Positions 10,939 to 20,987 of a stretch of DNA of 58,887 bases are shown one piece after another; positions within the stretch are counted from its first letter, which is position 1; each line of letters starts with the position of its first letter. A program made the translations under genes and the position numbers. The stretch comes from Clostridiaceae bacterium (GTDB taxonomy: Bacteria; Bacillota; Clostridia; Oscillospirales; Acutalibacteraceae). The notes under the pieces were generated by a model. That model searched no databases. It saw only the letters and a list, made by a program, of their open reading frames with translations, and had not been told where the DNA came from. The DNA lies in contig JAEERC010000071.1 in the NCBI GenBank assembly GCA_016285645.1, positions 1 through 58,887 of the forward strand. The letters are read 5' to 3'.

Positions 10939-10974
10939 CTCACATTTTAATATATCATACAGTTTTTATGTGAG
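10939..10974. promoter_or_regulatory. Inverted repeat in divergent glycosidase promoter region (possible operator)
   Basis: CTCACAT (10939-10945) and ATGTGAG (10968-10974) form a perfect 7-bp dyad with a 22-bp gap. It overlaps the likely minus-strand promoter TTGACT (10973-10978), N18, TATATT (10949-10954). The placement fits an operator for the 740-residue glycosidase gene, though the regulator is not in view. Confidence 0.4.
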
Positions 10975-10986
10975 TCAATTGATATA

Positions 10987-11015
10987 TTGCAAAAGCGCGC
11001 AAAAAATGGTAAAAT
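10987..11015 (+). promoter_or_regulatory. Promoter for the GH5 gene
   Basis: TTGCAA (10987-10992), 17-bp spacer, TAAAAT (11010-11015), 36 bp before the ATG at 11051. It is back to back with the minus-strand glycosidase promoter. Confidence 0.6.
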
Positions 11016-11050
11016 ATAAATATAATTCTTCAAAAAAAGGAGATTTATCT

Positions 11051-12544
11051 ATGGAACGCATTTTCACAAAGGGCGAACGCTTTGTTGACGAAAGCGGCAG
11101 GCAGCGCATATTCAACGGCATAAATCTCTGCGACAAGGGCTACGCCAATGAGGAAAAAACCGACAAAGTCTATGAACTGGATTTTGACGAAAACCTCATT
11201 GTAAACCTTAAAAAGCGCGGAGTGAACCTTGTGCGTCTGGGTCTTACCTGGGACGGCGTTGAGCCCGAGGCGGGCAAGTATGACGAGGACTATCTCGACA
11301 GGGTGCAGAAGGTAGCCGACCTTTGTGAAAAACACGGCATCTACTTCTATCTCGATATGCATCAGGACCTCTACGGCGGCGCTACCGACACCCCGGCAGA
11401 CGGCGCTCCGATGTGGGCGTGCATGACCGACGGCCACGAGTTCAAGCCCACTAAATTCGTATGGGCGGAGGGCTATTTCTGGGGCAAGGCGATTCACAGC
11501 TGCTTTGACCATTTCTGGGCAAACGATGTCTGCTGCGGAAAGCCCATTCAGGAGCATTTCTGCGAAATGTGGAAGCATGTAGCGGAGCGCTTCAAAGATA
11601 ACACCGCGCTTTTCGGCTTCGACATTCTCAACGAACCCTTCCCCGGTTCAAGCGGCGGAAAAGTCTTCCGCAAACTCATTGGCAGCGTCGTGCGAGCGGG
11701 TATGTTCGACCGCCGTGTAAACCGCATCCGCCTCGTAAAGGACGCTCTCAAGGCGGAAACGCGCCACAGTGTTCTCGACCAGTTTGAGGACCCGGAATTC
11801 TTCTCAACAATCGTTACCCGCGCGGGCGGAAAAATCATTGAGGATTTCGACAAAAACTATTATTCACCGTTCATAAACAGAGTTGCCGAGGCGATAAGAG
11901 AGGTCACGGACAAGGGCATTATCATAATGGAAAACTGCTACTATTCCAACACCTCCATTCCCTGCTCAACTCCCGCCGTAACGGTAAAAGGAGCCAGAGA
12001 GCCGCAGCTCTGCTTCGCTCCCCACGGCTACGACCTTATGGTTGACACGCCCGATTACAAATACGCGAGCAACTCCCGCACGGGCGCCATTTTTGACGAG
12101 CACCTGCGCACACAGAAGCGCCTGAATGTTCCCGTGATAGTCGGTGAATGGGGCGGAAGCGGCGGAAACGAGGACAAGACCTGGCTCAACCACATAAACT
12201 TCCTGCTCGACAAATTCGACTCCAACCAGTGGGGTCAGACCTACTGGTGCTACACGCCCGATATTTTTGACACCGTGGTTATGGAAAGCCTTGTGCGCAC
12301 CGTTCCCGTAGCGGTCAGCGGCACAATTGACAGCTACAAGACCGACAGGGGCACGGGCTCCTTCGTGCTCAAATACACCCAGGGCTATGATTTCAAGGAG
12401 CCGACCGAGATCTTTGTTCACAAAAAGCCCGCCCGCGTTGAGGCGGACGGCGAATACACCCTTGAGCCCGTGGAGGACGGCGAATCGTTCATCTTAAAGG
12501 TAAAAACCGGCACGGGCAAACACAAGGTCGTTATCTCTTTCTGA
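11051..12544 (+). CDS. GH5 glycoside hydrolase, endoglycoceramidase-like
   Basis: Glycoside hydrolase family 5 enzyme of 497 residues with no signal peptide. DILNEPFPG supplies acid/base Glu195 and VIVGEWGGSGG the nucleophile Glu366; RLGLTWDGVEPEAGKYD and YLDMHQDLYG are the typical barrel strands of the endoglycoceramidase/glucosylceramidase-related subfamilies. A beta-sandwich tail follows the barrel from about residue 415. The substrate may be a beta-glucoside or glycolipid; absence of a secretion signal argues for an intracellular short substrate. The start is ATG at 11051 with AAAGGAG eight bases before, not the longer reading that begins inside the promoter. Monocistronic, closed by a terminator. 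Confidence 0.85.
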   Translation: MERIFTKGERFVDESGRQRIFNGINLCDKGYANEEKTDKVYELDFDENLIVNLKKRGVNLVRLGLTWDGVEPEAGKYDEDYLDRVQKVADLCEKHGIYFYLDMHQDLYGGATDTPADGAPMWACMTDGHEFKPTKFVWAEGYFWGKAIHSCFDHFWANDVCCGKPIQEHFCEMWKHVAERFKDNTALFGFDILNEPFPGSSGGKVFRKLIGSVVRAGMFDRRVNRIRLVKDALKAETRHSVLDQFEDPEFFSTIVTRAGGKIIEDFDKNYYSPFINRVAEAIREVTDKGIIIMENCYYSNTSIPCSTPAVTVKGAREPQLCFAPHGYDLMVDTPDYKYASNSRTGAIFDEHLRTQKRLNVPVIVGEWGGSGGNEDKTWLNHINFLLDKFDSNQWGQTYWCYTPDIFDTVVMESLVRTVPVAVSGTIDSYKTDRGTGSFVLKYTQGYDFKEPTEIFVHKKPARVEADGEYTLEPVEDGESFILKVKTGTGKHKVVISF

Positions 12545-12569
12545 CAAACCAAACAGAATACTTTTCACG

Positions 12570-12595
12570 GTCCGCGAGGCGTATGCTTCGCGGAC
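12570..12595 (+). terminator. Intrinsic terminator after the GH5 gene
   Basis: An 11-bp stem with one G-U pair, GTCCGCGAGGC (12570-12580), loop GTAT, GCTTCGCGGAC (12585-12595), followed by TTGTTTATAT. Confidence 0.8.
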
Positions 12596-12715
12596 TTGTT
12601 TATATATTATTTATAATTATTTAAAATTTTGTATTTACTTTTAGGGATTGTTTGTGATATAGTGTAGAATGCATTAAATTGGGATTTTGTCACTTGAAGC
12701 GGGGAGGTGAGCGAA

Positions 12716-14026
12716 GTGGCTGTTACGGTAAGCGGTGTTCCGCAGGGCAGTATTGCCGGCAAAAAGAAAATAAGCGCGGGCGACAGACTGCTCACAATCA
12801 ACGGTCACGACATCACCGATGTACTCGATTACAGGTTCTATCTCAACGATTCAAAGCTGACTCTTGAAATTGAGAAGCCCGACGGCAAAACACGCAAAGT
12901 CAGAATCCGCAAGGATGAGGGCGAGGACATAGGTCTTCAGTTTGAAACCTATCTTATGGACAAGCAGCACTCCTGCAAAAACAAGTGTATTTTCTGCTTT
13001 GTCGACCAGCTTCCCGACGGCCTCAGGGACAGCCTCTATTTCAAGGATGACGATTCCCGCCTCTCGTTCTTTTTCGGCAACTACATAACTCTTACGAATA
13101 TGAGCGACGAGGACATTGACCGTATAATCACAATGCACATAAGCCCCGTCAATGTTTCGGTTCACACAATGAACCCCGAACTGCGCGTGCAGATGATGAA
13201 AAACCCGAGAGCGGGCGAATCGCTCAGATATCTCGGCTCCCTCGCGGACGCGGGCATAAAACTCAACACCCAGCTTGTGCTTTGCCCCGGCATAAACGAC
13301 GGCGCCGAACTTGATTTCAGTCTGGAGGAACTCGGCAAACTCTGCCCGGCGGTGCAGAGCATAGCGGCTGTGCCCGTGGGGCTTACCTGCCACAGAAAGG
13401 GGCTTTCGCCGCTGAGAAAATACACCCCCGAAGAAGCGGCGAAGGTTATAGACACAATCGATTCTTTCAATAACGCCCTTCGCGAAAGCGGAAAGCAGCC
13501 GGTCGCGTTCGCGGCGGATGAGTTCTTTATCTGCGCGGGCCGCGAGATACCCTCGCCCGACTATTACGGCGATTTTCCGCAGCTTGAAAACGGAGTGGGT
13601 ATGTGGTCGCTTTTCAGGGATGAATTTCTGCAGGCGCTCGAGGACGAGCCAGAGCGCTCATTTGAACCGGGAACAAAAACCACATGCGTAACGGGTCAGG
13701 CGGCATATCCGCTCATAAGCGAACTCGCCAAGGCGGCAATGAAAAAATTCGCGAATCTCAATGTTGAGGTCCTCCGGGTGCAGAACAATCTTTTCGGCGA
13801 GAGCGTGACGGTAGCGGGTCTTCTCAGCGGAGGCGATATCCTGCGCACAGCCCGAAGCGCCGACCTCGGCTCAAAGGTGCTCATACCCGCCGTGGCGCTC
13901 AGGCACAACACCGAAACCTTCCTTGACGATATGACTCTCACCGAACTTTCAGAAGAAATAAGCAGACCGGTTGTGCCCGTACCGAACGACGGCGCGCAGC
14001 TGCTTTACGAAATGATAAACGTATAA
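12716..14026 (+). CDS. DUF512 radical SAM protein with N-terminal PDZ-like domain
   Basis: Conserved Firmicutes protein (about 436 residues) with a PDZ-like N-terminus (residues 1-75, with SAGDRLLTINGHDI), a radical SAM cluster site CKNKCIFCF (Cys87, Cys91, Cys94) and the C-terminal DUF512 region ending LYEMINV. Function is not established; the family is usually beside der, as here (17 bp upstream). GTG at 12716 is preferred because GGGAGGTG at 12702-12709 is spaced six bases from it; GTG at 12707 would lie inside that ribosome site. A weak TATAGT box with a poor -35 is visible near 12655. It begins a run of plus-strand housekeeping genes. Confidence 0.88.
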   Translation: MAVTVSGVPQGSIAGKKKISAGDRLLTINGHDITDVLDYRFYLNDSKLTLEIEKPDGKTRKVRIRKDEGEDIGLQFETYLMDKQHSCKNKCIFCFVDQLPDGLRDSLYFKDDDSRLSFFFGNYITLTNMSDEDIDRIITMHISPVNVSVHTMNPELRVQMMKNPRAGESLRYLGSLADAGIKLNTQLVLCPGINDGAELDFSLEELGKLCPAVQSIAAVPVGLTCHRKGLSPLRKYTPEEAAKVIDTIDSFNNALRESGKQPVAFAADEFFICAGREIPSPDYYGDFPQLENGVGMWSLFRDEFLQALEDEPERSFEPGTKTTCVTGQAAYPLISELAKAAMKKFANLNVEVLRVQNNLFGESVTVAGLLSGGDILRTARSADLGSKVLIPAVALRHNTETFLDDMTLTELSEEISRPVVPVPNDGAQLLYEMINV

Positions 14027-14043
14027 CCCCGAAAGGAAAAACA

Positions 14044-15369
14044 ATGAACAATATAGTAGCGATAGTCGGCCGCCCGAATGTGGGCAAGTCAACTCTGTTC
14101 AACAAGCTCACGGGCGAACGCACGGCGATAGTTGACGACACCCCCGGCGTCACGAGAGACAGAATCTACGGCGACTGCGAATGGTGCGGCAAAAAATTCA
14201 TACTTATAGACACGGGCGGCATTGAGCCCTATTCGGACGATGTCATCCTCTCACAGATGCGCCGTCAGGCGGAGCTCGCGATTGACAGCGCACAGGTTAT
14301 AATTCTCGTGACCGATGTGCGCTCGGGCGTTGTCTCAACCGATATGGAAGTGGCGACAATGCTTCAGAAAAGCGGCAAGCCCATAGTGCTCTGCGTCAAT
14401 AAATGCGACACCATAGGCGAACTGCCCGCCGATTACTACGAGTTTTACAATCTCGGTCTCGGCGATCCCATAGCCGTCTCCTCCGTTCACGGCCTCGGCA
14501 CGGGCGACCTCCTCGACGAGGTCTGCAAATATCTCCCCGCGGAGGATGAAAACGAGGATGAGGACGATTACATAAGAGTTGCTGTAATCGGCAAGCCGAA
14601 TGTGGGCAAATCCTCGCTTGTGAACGCCGTTCTCGGTGAGGACAGAATGATAGTCTCCGACATAGCGGGCACAACGCGCGACGCGACCGACTCCTATGTT
14701 GAGAACGAGGCAGGCAGGTTCATATTCATCGACACCGCGGGTTTAAGGCGCAAGAGCCGCGTCTATGACCAGATAGAAAAATATTCCGTTATCCGCGCCC
14801 GTATGGCTGTGGAGAGAGCGGATGTATGCGTTATTATGATTGACGGCGTGGAGGGCTTCACGGAGCAGGACTCCAAAGTGGCGGGCATAGCCCACGAAAT
14901 GGGCAAGGGCTGCATAATCGCCGTAAACAAATGGGATATAGTCGAAAAAGACGGCAAGACCATGGACAGTTACCGCAAAAAACTTATGAACGATTTTTCG
15001 TTTATGAGTTACGCACCGATAATCTTCATTTCGGCGAAGGAGAAAATCCGTCTCGACCGCCTTTACGAGCTTATAAAATTCGTTGACAGCCAGAACGCCA
15101 TGCGCATAACCACGGGCAAGTTGAACGAGGTGCTCGCGGATGCCACCGCAAGGGTGCAGCCGCCTACGGATAAGGGCAAGCGCCTTAAAATCTACTATGT
15201 CACGCAGACCTCCACAAGGCCGCCGACATTCGTCTATTTTGTCAACAACGCCGAACTGTTCCATTACAGCTATCAGCGTTATCTCGACAATCAGATAAGA
15301 GCCGTGTTCGGGCTTGAAGGCACTCCCACAAGAATAATAATCAGGGAAAGGAACAAGAACAGCAAATGA
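14044..15369 (+). CDS. der: Ribosome biogenesis GTPase Der (EngA)
   Basis: Essential double GTPase for 50S subunit maturation, 441 residues. The two G domains are each complete: first P-loop GRPNVGKST (9-17) with DTGG switch and NKCD; second GKPNVGKSS from residue 183 with DTAGLRRKSRV and NKWD. An acidic linker (EDENEDEDD, about 171-179) joins them, and a KH-like domain (about 355-441) ends the protein. The ATG has GAAAGGAA upstream. Its stop overlaps the ruvC start by four bases. Confidence 0.97.
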   Translation: MNNIVAIVGRPNVGKSTLFNKLTGERTAIVDDTPGVTRDRIYGDCEWCGKKFILIDTGGIEPYSDDVILSQMRRQAELAIDSAQVIILVTDVRSGVVSTDMEVATMLQKSGKPIVLCVNKCDTIGELPADYYEFYNLGLGDPIAVSSVHGLGTGDLLDEVCKYLPAEDENEDEDDYIRVAVIGKPNVGKSSLVNAVLGEDRMIVSDIAGTTRDATDSYVENEAGRFIFIDTAGLRRKSRVYDQIEKYSVIRARMAVERADVCVIMIDGVEGFTEQDSKVAGIAHEMGKGCIIAVNKWDIVEKDGKTMDSYRKKLMNDFSFMSYAPIIFISAKEKIRLDRLYELIKFVDSQNAMRITTGKLNEVLADATARVQPPTDKGKRLKIYYVTQTSTRPPTFVYFVNNAELFHYSYQRYLDNQIRAVFGLEGTPTRIIIRERNKNSK

Positions 15370-15866
15370 CGGTGCTCGGTATTGACCCCGGTTACGCCAT
15401 TGTAGGTTACGGAATTGTCGAATATAAAAGCAATCATTTCCGAATGCTCGACTACGGCGCGATTACCACGGACGCGGGAACGCCCTTTAATCTGCGCCTT
15501 GAAAAGATATACAGCGAAACAGCGGCGCTCATCGAACGGTGCAAGCCCGAGGCGCTCGCCATAGAAAAACTGTTTTTCAACACAAACCAGAAAACGGCGA
15601 TTGATGTCGCTCAGGCGAGGGGAGTTATCCTGCTTGCCGCCCAGCTTCGTAAAATCCCGATTTTCGAATACACTCCGCTTCAGGTCAAGCAGAGCGTTGT
15701 CGGCTACGGCAGAGCAGAGAAAAAACAGGTGCAGGAAATGACCCGAATTATGCTCGGGCTTTCAAAAATCCCGAAGCCCGACGACGCGGCGGACGCTCTC
15801 GCCATGGCAATCTGCCACTGCCACACAAGCGGCTCGGCAATCTCATCAATTCTCAACAAGAGGTAA
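15366..15866 (+). CDS. ruvC: Holliday junction resolvase RuvC
   Basis: Crossover junction endodeoxyribonuclease that cuts Holliday junctions moved by RuvAB. RNase H fold with the four acidic residues in place: Asp7 (LGIDPGY), Glu67 (AIEKLFF), Asp140 and Asp143 (KPDDAADALAMA). The length of 166 residues is normal. It starts with ATGA overlapping the der stop, and ruvA follows after four bases, so der-ruvC-ruvA-ruvB are translationally linked. Confidence 0.97.
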   Translation: MTVLGIDPGYAIVGYGIVEYKSNHFRMLDYGAITTDAGTPFNLRLEKIYSETAALIERCKPEALAIEKLFFNTNQKTAIDVAQARGVILLAAQLRKIPIFEYTPLQVKQSVVGYGRAEKKQVQEMTRIMLGLSKIPKPDDAADALAMAICHCHTSGSAISSILNKR

Positions 15867-15870
15867 ATCT

Positions 15871-16479
15871 ATGCTTTACAGTTTAAAAGGCACGGTCGTT
15901 ATGAAGGACACCTCGAGCGTCGCGATTGAATGCTCGGGAGTCGCCTTTCTTGCCGTTACCACCCTCTCAACTCTCTCAAAACTTCCTCCCGTGGGGCAGG
16001 AGGCAACCTTATACACCTATCTCGCCGTGCGCGAGGACGCGCTCGATCTCTTCGGCTTCGCTTCGAAGGATGAACTCGAAAGTTTCAAAACCCTCATAAC
16101 CGTATCGGGCGTGGGACCCAAGGCGGCTGTCGCCATACTCAGCGCGCTTTCACCCTCGCAGCTCGCCGTTGCCGTCTCATCGGGCGATGTCAAGGCGATA
16201 ACCGCGGCTCAGGGCGTCGGTACGAAAATAGCCCAGAGAGTCGTGCTAGAACTGAAAGGCAAACTCGACATTTCCGCGTTCGGTTCGGGTGTCGCCTCCG
16301 ATGTTGCCGCCGCTTCAAAAGCGTCTGTCGGCTACGCGGGTGAGGACGCGGTGGAGGCGCTTGTCGCCTTCGGCTATTCCCGTTCCGAGGCGAGCATAGC
16401 GGTCGGCAAACTCGACCCCAACCTTTCAACGGACGATTTAATCCGCAAGGCGCTCAACTCCCTTGCGAAAAAACTGTAA
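15871..16479 (+). CDS. ruvA: Holliday junction helicase subunit RuvA
   Basis: RuvA binds the four-way junction and docks RuvB. An N-terminal OB fold (1-65, MLYSLKGTVV through REDALDLFGF), two helix-hairpin-helix motifs (SGVGPKAAVAILS and AQGVGTKIAQRVVLELK), a flexible Ala/Ser linker near 140-152 and the C-terminal RuvB-contacting domain (VEALVAFGYSRSEA) are all present. It is 202 residues long. AGAGGT lies just upstream of the ATG. Confidence 0.97.
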   Translation: MLYSLKGTVVMKDTSSVAIECSGVAFLAVTTLSTLSKLPPVGQEATLYTYLAVREDALDLFGFASKDELESFKTLITVSGVGPKAAVAILSALSPSQLAVAVSSGDVKAITAAQGVGTKIAQRVVLELKGKLDISAFGSGVASDVAAASKASVGYAGEDAVEALVAFGYSRSEASIAVGKLDPNLSTDDLIRKALNSLAKKL

Positions 16480-16494
16480 TAAACGGAGAGCAAT

Positions 16495-17526
16495 ATGGAA
16501 CAGGATTACGAAAGCAGATTTATGTCCGCATCATATTCGGGCAGGGAGGACGCCGACATTGAACTGTCGCTGCGCCCTCACGTGCTGAGCGAATATATCG
16601 GTCAGGAAAAAGCGAAGGAGAATTTATCCGTTTATATCGAAGCGGCGCGGGGCAGAAACGAGCCGCTCGACCACGTGCTGCTCTACGGCCCTCCCGGTCT
16701 CGGCAAAACCACTCTCGCGGGCATTATCGCAAACGAGATGAACGTGAATTTCAGAGTTACGAGCGGACCCGCGATTGAAAAGCCGGGCGATCTCGCCGCG
16801 CTTCTCACAAATCTCGAGGAGGGCGATGTGCTTTTCATCGACGAGATTCACCGCCTTTCAAGGTCAATAGAAGAGGTGCTCTACCCCGCTATGGAGGACG
16901 GCGCCATTGATATTATAATCGGCAAAGGTCCCTCCGCCAGGTCAATTCGCCTCGATTTGAACCGTTTCACCCTTGTAGGCGCAACCACAAGGGCGGGTCA
17001 GTTGAGTTCCCCTCTGCGCGACCGTTTCGGTGTGATTCTCCGCCTTGAGATGTATTCGCCCGGGGAACTCGCTCAGATAGTCAACCGCTCCGCCGGCATA
17101 CTCGGTGTCAAAATCGATAAGGAGGGCGCGGACGAAATCGCCTCCCGCTCGAGAGGCACGCCGAGAATAGCCAACCGCCTTCTCCGCAGGGCGCGCGATT
17201 ACGCCGAGGTAAAGGGCGACGGCGTAATCACAAAGGAATCCGCGGGTCTCGCGCTTGAGAAAATGGAGATAGACGGCCTGGGGCTTGACAATATCGACCG
17301 ACTGATTCTTACAACTATGATAAGAAACTACAACGGCGGCCCCGTCGGTCTTGAAACCCTCGCGGCGGTAATCGGCGAGGAATCCGTTACAATAGAGGAT
17401 GTATATGAGCCGTATCTTATGCAGCTCGGTTTTTTAAGCAGAACACCGCGCGGCAGGGTGGTGACTCCCGCCGCTTACAGACATCTCGGGCTGCAGATGC
17501 CCGGTCAGCAGATGATAGAACTTTGA
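16495..17526 (+). CDS. ruvB: Holliday junction helicase ATPase RuvB
   Basis: Hexameric AAA+ motor of the RuvAB branch migration complex. Walker A GPPGLGKT (65-72), Walker B with DEIH (116-119), sensor 1 GATTRAG and the arginine finger segment PLRDRFG are seen, followed by the winged-helix C-terminal domain ([17 protein letters not shown]). The length of 343 residues is usual. A GGAGAG ribosome site precedes the ATG, 15 bp after ruvA. Confidence 0.97.
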   Translation: MEQDYESRFMSASYSGREDADIELSLRPHVLSEYIGQEKAKENLSVYIEAARGRNEPLDHVLLYGPPGLGKTTLAGIIANEMNVNFRVTSGPAIEKPGDLAALLTNLEEGDVLFIDEIHRLSRSIEEVLYPAMEDGAIDIIIGKGPSARSIRLDLNRFTLVGATTRAGQLSSPLRDRFGVILRLEMYSPGELAQIVNRSAGILGVKIDKEGADEIASRSRGTPRIANRLLRRARDYAEVKGDGVITKESAGLALEKMEIDGLGLDNIDRLILTTMIRNYNGGPVGLETLAAVIGEESVTIEDVYEPYLMQLGFLSRTPRGRVVTPAAYRHLGLQMPGQQMIEL

Positions 17527-17542
17527 TTTCGGAGAATAATTT

Positions 17543-18418
17543 ATGAGAACAGCAGACGGCTGGAAGGATTATGAGCTTATCGACTGCTCCGACGGCGAAC
17601 GGCTCGAGCGCTGGGGCGACATTATTCTTGTGCGTCCCGACCCTCAGGTAATCTGGAAAACCCCTAAAAAGAATAAACTGTGGTTCGACGCGCACGCTGT
17701 CTATAACCGCTCGAACACGGGAGGCGGCAGCTGGAGCGTCAATAAGAAGATGCCCGATTTCTGGAGCATTGCCTACCGCGATTTGAGTTTCAACATCAAG
17801 ACGATGGGCTTCAAGCACACGGGCATTTTCCCCGAGCAGGCGGTAAACTGGGATTTCACCGCCGACCTTATAAAAAGCGCGGGCAGACCCGTCAGAATGC
17901 TCAACCTATTCGCCTACACGGGCGCGGCGACCGCAGCCGCCCTCAAAGCGGGCGCGGCGGTAACCCATGTTGACGCGTCAAAGGGCATGACCGCCTGGGC
18001 GAAGGACAACGCCGCCGCCTCCGGTGTGGCGGACAGACCCGTGCGCTGGATAGTTGACGACTGTATGAAATTCGTCGCCCGCGAAATACGCAGAGGCAAT
18101 AAATACGACATTATCATTATGGACCCGCCCTCATACGGCAGAGGTCCCGGCGGCGAGGTGTGGAAACTCGAAAACGAGGTTTACTCCTTTGTCGAAAGCT
18201 GCTCACAGCTGTTGAGCGACGACGCGCTTATGGTGCTTGTAAATTCCTACACAACGGGGCTGTCGCCCTCCGTTATGCAGTATATCCTCGGCGAAACCGT
18301 GGAGTCGCGATTCGGCGGCACAACCCAAAGCGACGAAATCGGCATTCCCGTTTCGTCAAAACCCGGCAGAGTCCTTCCCTGCGGAGCGAGCGCAATCTGG
18401 CTCGGCAGTTCAAAATAA
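17543..18418 (+). CDS. RlmI/RlmK-like class I SAM-dependent methyltransferase
   Basis: Methyltransferase of the YccW/RlmI/RlmK-related group, which methylate rRNA bases. The SAM site is visible as [19 protein letters not shown] (about 119-137) and [10 protein letters not shown]; the nucleobase-methyltransferase motif is [14 protein letters not shown] (about 193-206). The usual N-terminal PUA domain is absent; at 291 residues this is the short form. The N-terminal ~100 residues form a beta-rich lead-in with [19 protein letters not shown]. The target base cannot be told from sequence. It follows ruvB by 16 bp in the same run. Confidence 0.82.
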   Translation: MRTADGWKDYELIDCSDGERLERWGDIILVRPDPQVIWKTPKKNKLWFDAHAVYNRSNTGGGSWSVNKKMPDFWSIAYRDLSFNIKTMGFKHTGIFPEQAVNWDFTADLIKSAGRPVRMLNLFAYTGAATAAALKAGAAVTHVDASKGMTAWAKDNAAASGVADRPVRWIVDDCMKFVAREIRRGNKYDIIIMDPPSYGRGPGGEVWKLENEVYSFVESCSQLLSDDALMVLVNSYTTGLSPSVMQYILGETVESRFGGTTQSDEIGIPVSSKPGRVLPCGASAIWLGSSK

Positions 18419-18437
18419 TGTTTCCGGCGGAATAACT

Positions 18438-19286
18438 ATGAGTGAAAAACTGATTGAATTCAGAAATGTGACATATATATACGAAACCGACGAAGAGGAC
18501 GAAGCGCCCTCCGTTCCCGCTCTTGACGGTGTCAATCTCACCGTTTCAAAGGGTGAGTTTCTCTGCGTGCTCGGTCACAACGGCTCGGGCAAAAGCACGC
18601 TCGCCAAAATGTGCAACGCCATTCTCGAACCGACGGACGGCGAGGTTATCGTGGCCGGGATGAGCACGAAGGAAGAGGAAAACGGAGACCTCATCCGCCG
18701 CAAGGTAGGTATGGTTTTCCAGAATCCCGACAATCAGATTGTCGCCACCATTGTTGAGGACGATGTCGCCTTCGGCCCCGAAAACCTCGGCGTTGAGCCG
18801 TCCGAAATCAGGCGCAGGGTGGACGAGGCGCTCAAAGCGGTCAATATGTACGACCTGCGTCTTCGCCAGCCGCACAATCTTTCGGGCGGTCAGAAGCAGA
18901 GAGTAGCCATCGCGGGCGTGCTCGCGATGCAGACCGAAGTCATAGTGCTCGACGAGCCGACCGCCATGCTTGACCCCGTGGGCAGGCAGGAGGTTCTCTC
19001 AACAATACACAAACTCAACAAGGAACTCGGCATAACCGTAATTATGGTAACCCATTTTATGGAGGAGGCGGTTGACGCCGACAGGGTTATCGTGATGAAC
19101 GCGGGCAGAATCGTGCTCGACGGCACCCCGCGCGAGGTGTTTTCAAACACTGCCGCCGTAAAAAGCTGCGGGCTCGATGTTCCGCAGTCCACGGAGCTTT
19201 GCTCGCGGCTCGGCGTAAAAAGAACTGTTCTCACCGCGCAGGAGGCGGTTGAGGAAATAATTAAACTGTGCGGAGGTGTCGTATGA
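18438..19286 (+). CDS. ecfA1: Energy-coupling factor transporter ATPase EcfA1
   Basis: First ABC ATPase of an ECF-type vitamin/metal uptake module. Walker [10 protein letters not shown] (46-54), Q-loop [23 protein letters not shown] typical of EcfA, ABC signature LSGGQKQR and Walker [14 protein letters not shown] are present. The insertion of acidic residues near 16-23 is common in this family. It overlaps ecfA2 by four bases. No substrate-binding S component is encoded nearby, so the module is probably of the shared (group II) kind. Confidence 0.94.
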   Translation: MSEKLIEFRNVTYIYETDEEDEAPSVPALDGVNLTVSKGEFLCVLGHNGSGKSTLAKMCNAILEPTDGEVIVAGMSTKEEENGDLIRRKVGMVFQNPDNQIVATIVEDDVAFGPENLGVEPSEIRRRVDEALKAVNMYDLRLRQPHNLSGGQKQRVAIAGVLAMQTEVIVLDEPTAMLDPVGRQEVLSTIHKLNKELGITVIMVTHFMEEAVDADRVIVMNAGRIVLDGTPREVFSNTAAVKSCGLDVPQSTELCSRLGVKRTVLTAQEAVEEIIKLCGGVV

Positions 19287-20152
19287 TGGCTCCCGCTCTC
19301 GAAATAAAGAATCTTACTCACTACTATTATAAAGGCACAAAGAATCAGATCGCCGCGGTTGAAAATGTCAGTTTAACAGTCGAAAAGGGCGAAACGCTCG
19401 GCATAATCGGTCACACCGGCTCGGGCAAGAGCACGCTCATTTCCCATTTCAACGGCCTTCTCAAGCCCGATGAGGGTGAGGTTATCGTTGACGGTAAAAA
19501 CATTTTTGAGAACAAGGAAACGCTCAGGCAATCCCGCTTCAAGGTGGGGCTCTGCTTCCAGTATCCCGAATATCAGCTTTTTGAGGAGACCGTTTATAAA
19601 GACATCGCCTTCGGTCCCAAAAATATGAAACTCCCGTCCGAGGAAATCGACAGACGCGTTCAGAACGCCGCAAAGCTCGCGGGCGTAAAGCAGGAACTTC
19701 TCAACAAAAGCCCGTTCGATTTGTCGGGCGGCGAAAAGCGCAGGGCTGCCATAGCGGGCGTTATGTCAATGGAGCCCGAGGTGCTTGTGCTCGACGAACC
19801 CGCGGCGGGGCTTGACCCGGCGGGCAGGCTGGATCTTATAAAGATGATAAGGCACTACCGCGATGTTACGGGCTGCACCGTCATAATCGTCTCCCACAGT
19901 ATGGAGGATATAGCGAGAATAGCCGACCGCGTATGCGTGCTGGCTAACGCGAAAGTGGCGATGCACGGCACGGTAAAAGAAGTCTATTCAAAGGGCGACG
20001 AGCTTCGCTCAATGGGTCTCAATGTTCCCGAAATTACAAGAATAATGCTGATGCTCCGCGAAAAGGGTATTGATGTGCCCGCGGATATCTATTCCCCGGA
20101 CGACGCCGTCTCCGCAGTAAGAAACTACATTGAGGGGAGGCGCGGCGTATGA
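19283..20152 (+). CDS. ecfA2: Energy-coupling factor transporter ATPase EcfA2
   Basis: Second ATPase of the ECF module, pairing with EcfA1 on EcfT. Walker [10 protein letters not shown] (43-51), Q-loop [20 protein letters not shown] (the LFEETV segment is diagnostic for EcfA2), signature LSGGEKRR and Walker [14 protein letters not shown] are complete. The ATG at 19283 overlaps the ecfA1 stop (ATGA) with CGGAGGTG just before it; ATG at 19286 is an equal alternative. It also ends in an ATGA overlap with ecfT. Confidence 0.94.
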   Translation: MMAPALEIKNLTHYYYKGTKNQIAAVENVSLTVEKGETLGIIGHTGSGKSTLISHFNGLLKPDEGEVIVDGKNIFENKETLRQSRFKVGLCFQYPEYQLFEETVYKDIAFGPKNMKLPSEEIDRRVQNAAKLAGVKQELLNKSPFDLSGGEKRRAAIAGVMSMEPEVLVLDEPAAGLDPAGRLDLIKMIRHYRDVTGCTVIIVSHSMEDIARIADRVCVLANAKVAMHGTVKEVYSKGDELRSMGLNVPEITRIMLMLREKGIDVPADIYSPDDAVSAVRNYIEGRRGV

Positions 20153-20964
20153 TAAGCGAAATCACAATAGGTCAGTATTACACAGGCGATTCCCTTCTCC
20201 ACAGAATGGACCCGAGAATGAAATTCGATCTCACGTTTTTGCTCGTTGTTTTCGTTTTTGCTTGCAAGAGCTTTTTCTCGCTCGCTCTTGTCGCGATGTT
20301 CACCCTTGTAGCGATTCTCTTCTCGTCCGTACCGCTTAAAATGATTCTGCGAAGCATAAAACCGATTGTCATAATCATTCTGTTCACCGCCGTTCTGAAT
20401 ATCATTTACACAACGGGCGGCGAAACATATTTCAAATGGCGCTCAATAGAAATAACCGAAAAGGGCATAAACACGGCAATCTTTATGGCTGTCAGAATTA
20501 TCCTGCTTGTGGTCATCAGTTCGCTTCTCACCTACACCACAACGCCCACATCGCTCACGGACGCCATTGAAAGACTGCTTTCACCCCTTTCCGTGTTCCA
20601 TATCAAGGTTCACACTCTCGCCATGATGATGACCCTCGCGCTCAGGTTCATACCGACTCTCATTGAAGAGATTGACCGTATTATGAACGCGCAGAAGGCG
20701 AGGGGAGCGGAACTTGAAACAGGCGGTCTTATTGCCCGTTCAAAGGCGCTTGTGCCCGTGTTCATTCCGCTTATGGTCTCATCCTTCCGCAGGGCTTACG
20801 AACTCGCCTTCGCCATGACCTGCCGCTGCTACACCGGCGGCGAGGGCAGAACGAGAATGAAACAGATGAAACTGCGCGCCCGCGATTTTCTCGCCCTCTT
20901 CACGGTAATCGCCGTTATAGCGGGCATATTCGTACTCAATCACTTTTTCGAAGCCGTAATATAA
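20149..20964 (+). CDS. ecfT: Energy-coupling factor transmembrane protein EcfT
   Basis: Membrane scaffold of the ECF transporter, 271 residues with about five to seven hydrophobic segments. It begins with the family start ITIGQYYTGDSLLHRMDPR and contains the two cytoplasmic coupling motifs with Ala-Arg-Gly: QKARGAELETGG and the later TCRCYTGGEGRTRM. These helices contact EcfA1 and EcfA2. Its order after ecfA1-ecfA2 and before truA matches the common Firmicutes cluster (usually following ribosomal protein genes, here following ruvB). Confidence 0.93.
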   Translation: MISEITIGQYYTGDSLLHRMDPRMKFDLTFLLVVFVFACKSFFSLALVAMFTLVAILFSSVPLKMILRSIKPIVIIILFTAVLNIIYTTGGETYFKWRSIEITEKGINTAIFMAVRIILLVVISSLLTYTTTPTSLTDAIERLLSPLSVFHIKVHTLAMMMTLALRFIPTLIEEIDRIMNAQKARGAELETGGLIARSKALVPVFIPLMVSSFRRAYELAFAMTCRCYTGGEGRTRMKQMKLRARDFLALFTVIAVIAGIFVLNHFFEAVI

Positions 20965-20987
20965 TTTTATGAAAGGAGAACATATCC

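Noticed and set aside
18438-20964. ECF module as a dedicated vitamin transporter with its own S component
   Set aside because: No S-component gene is adjacent; the set has only the two ATPases and EcfT, as in shared modules.
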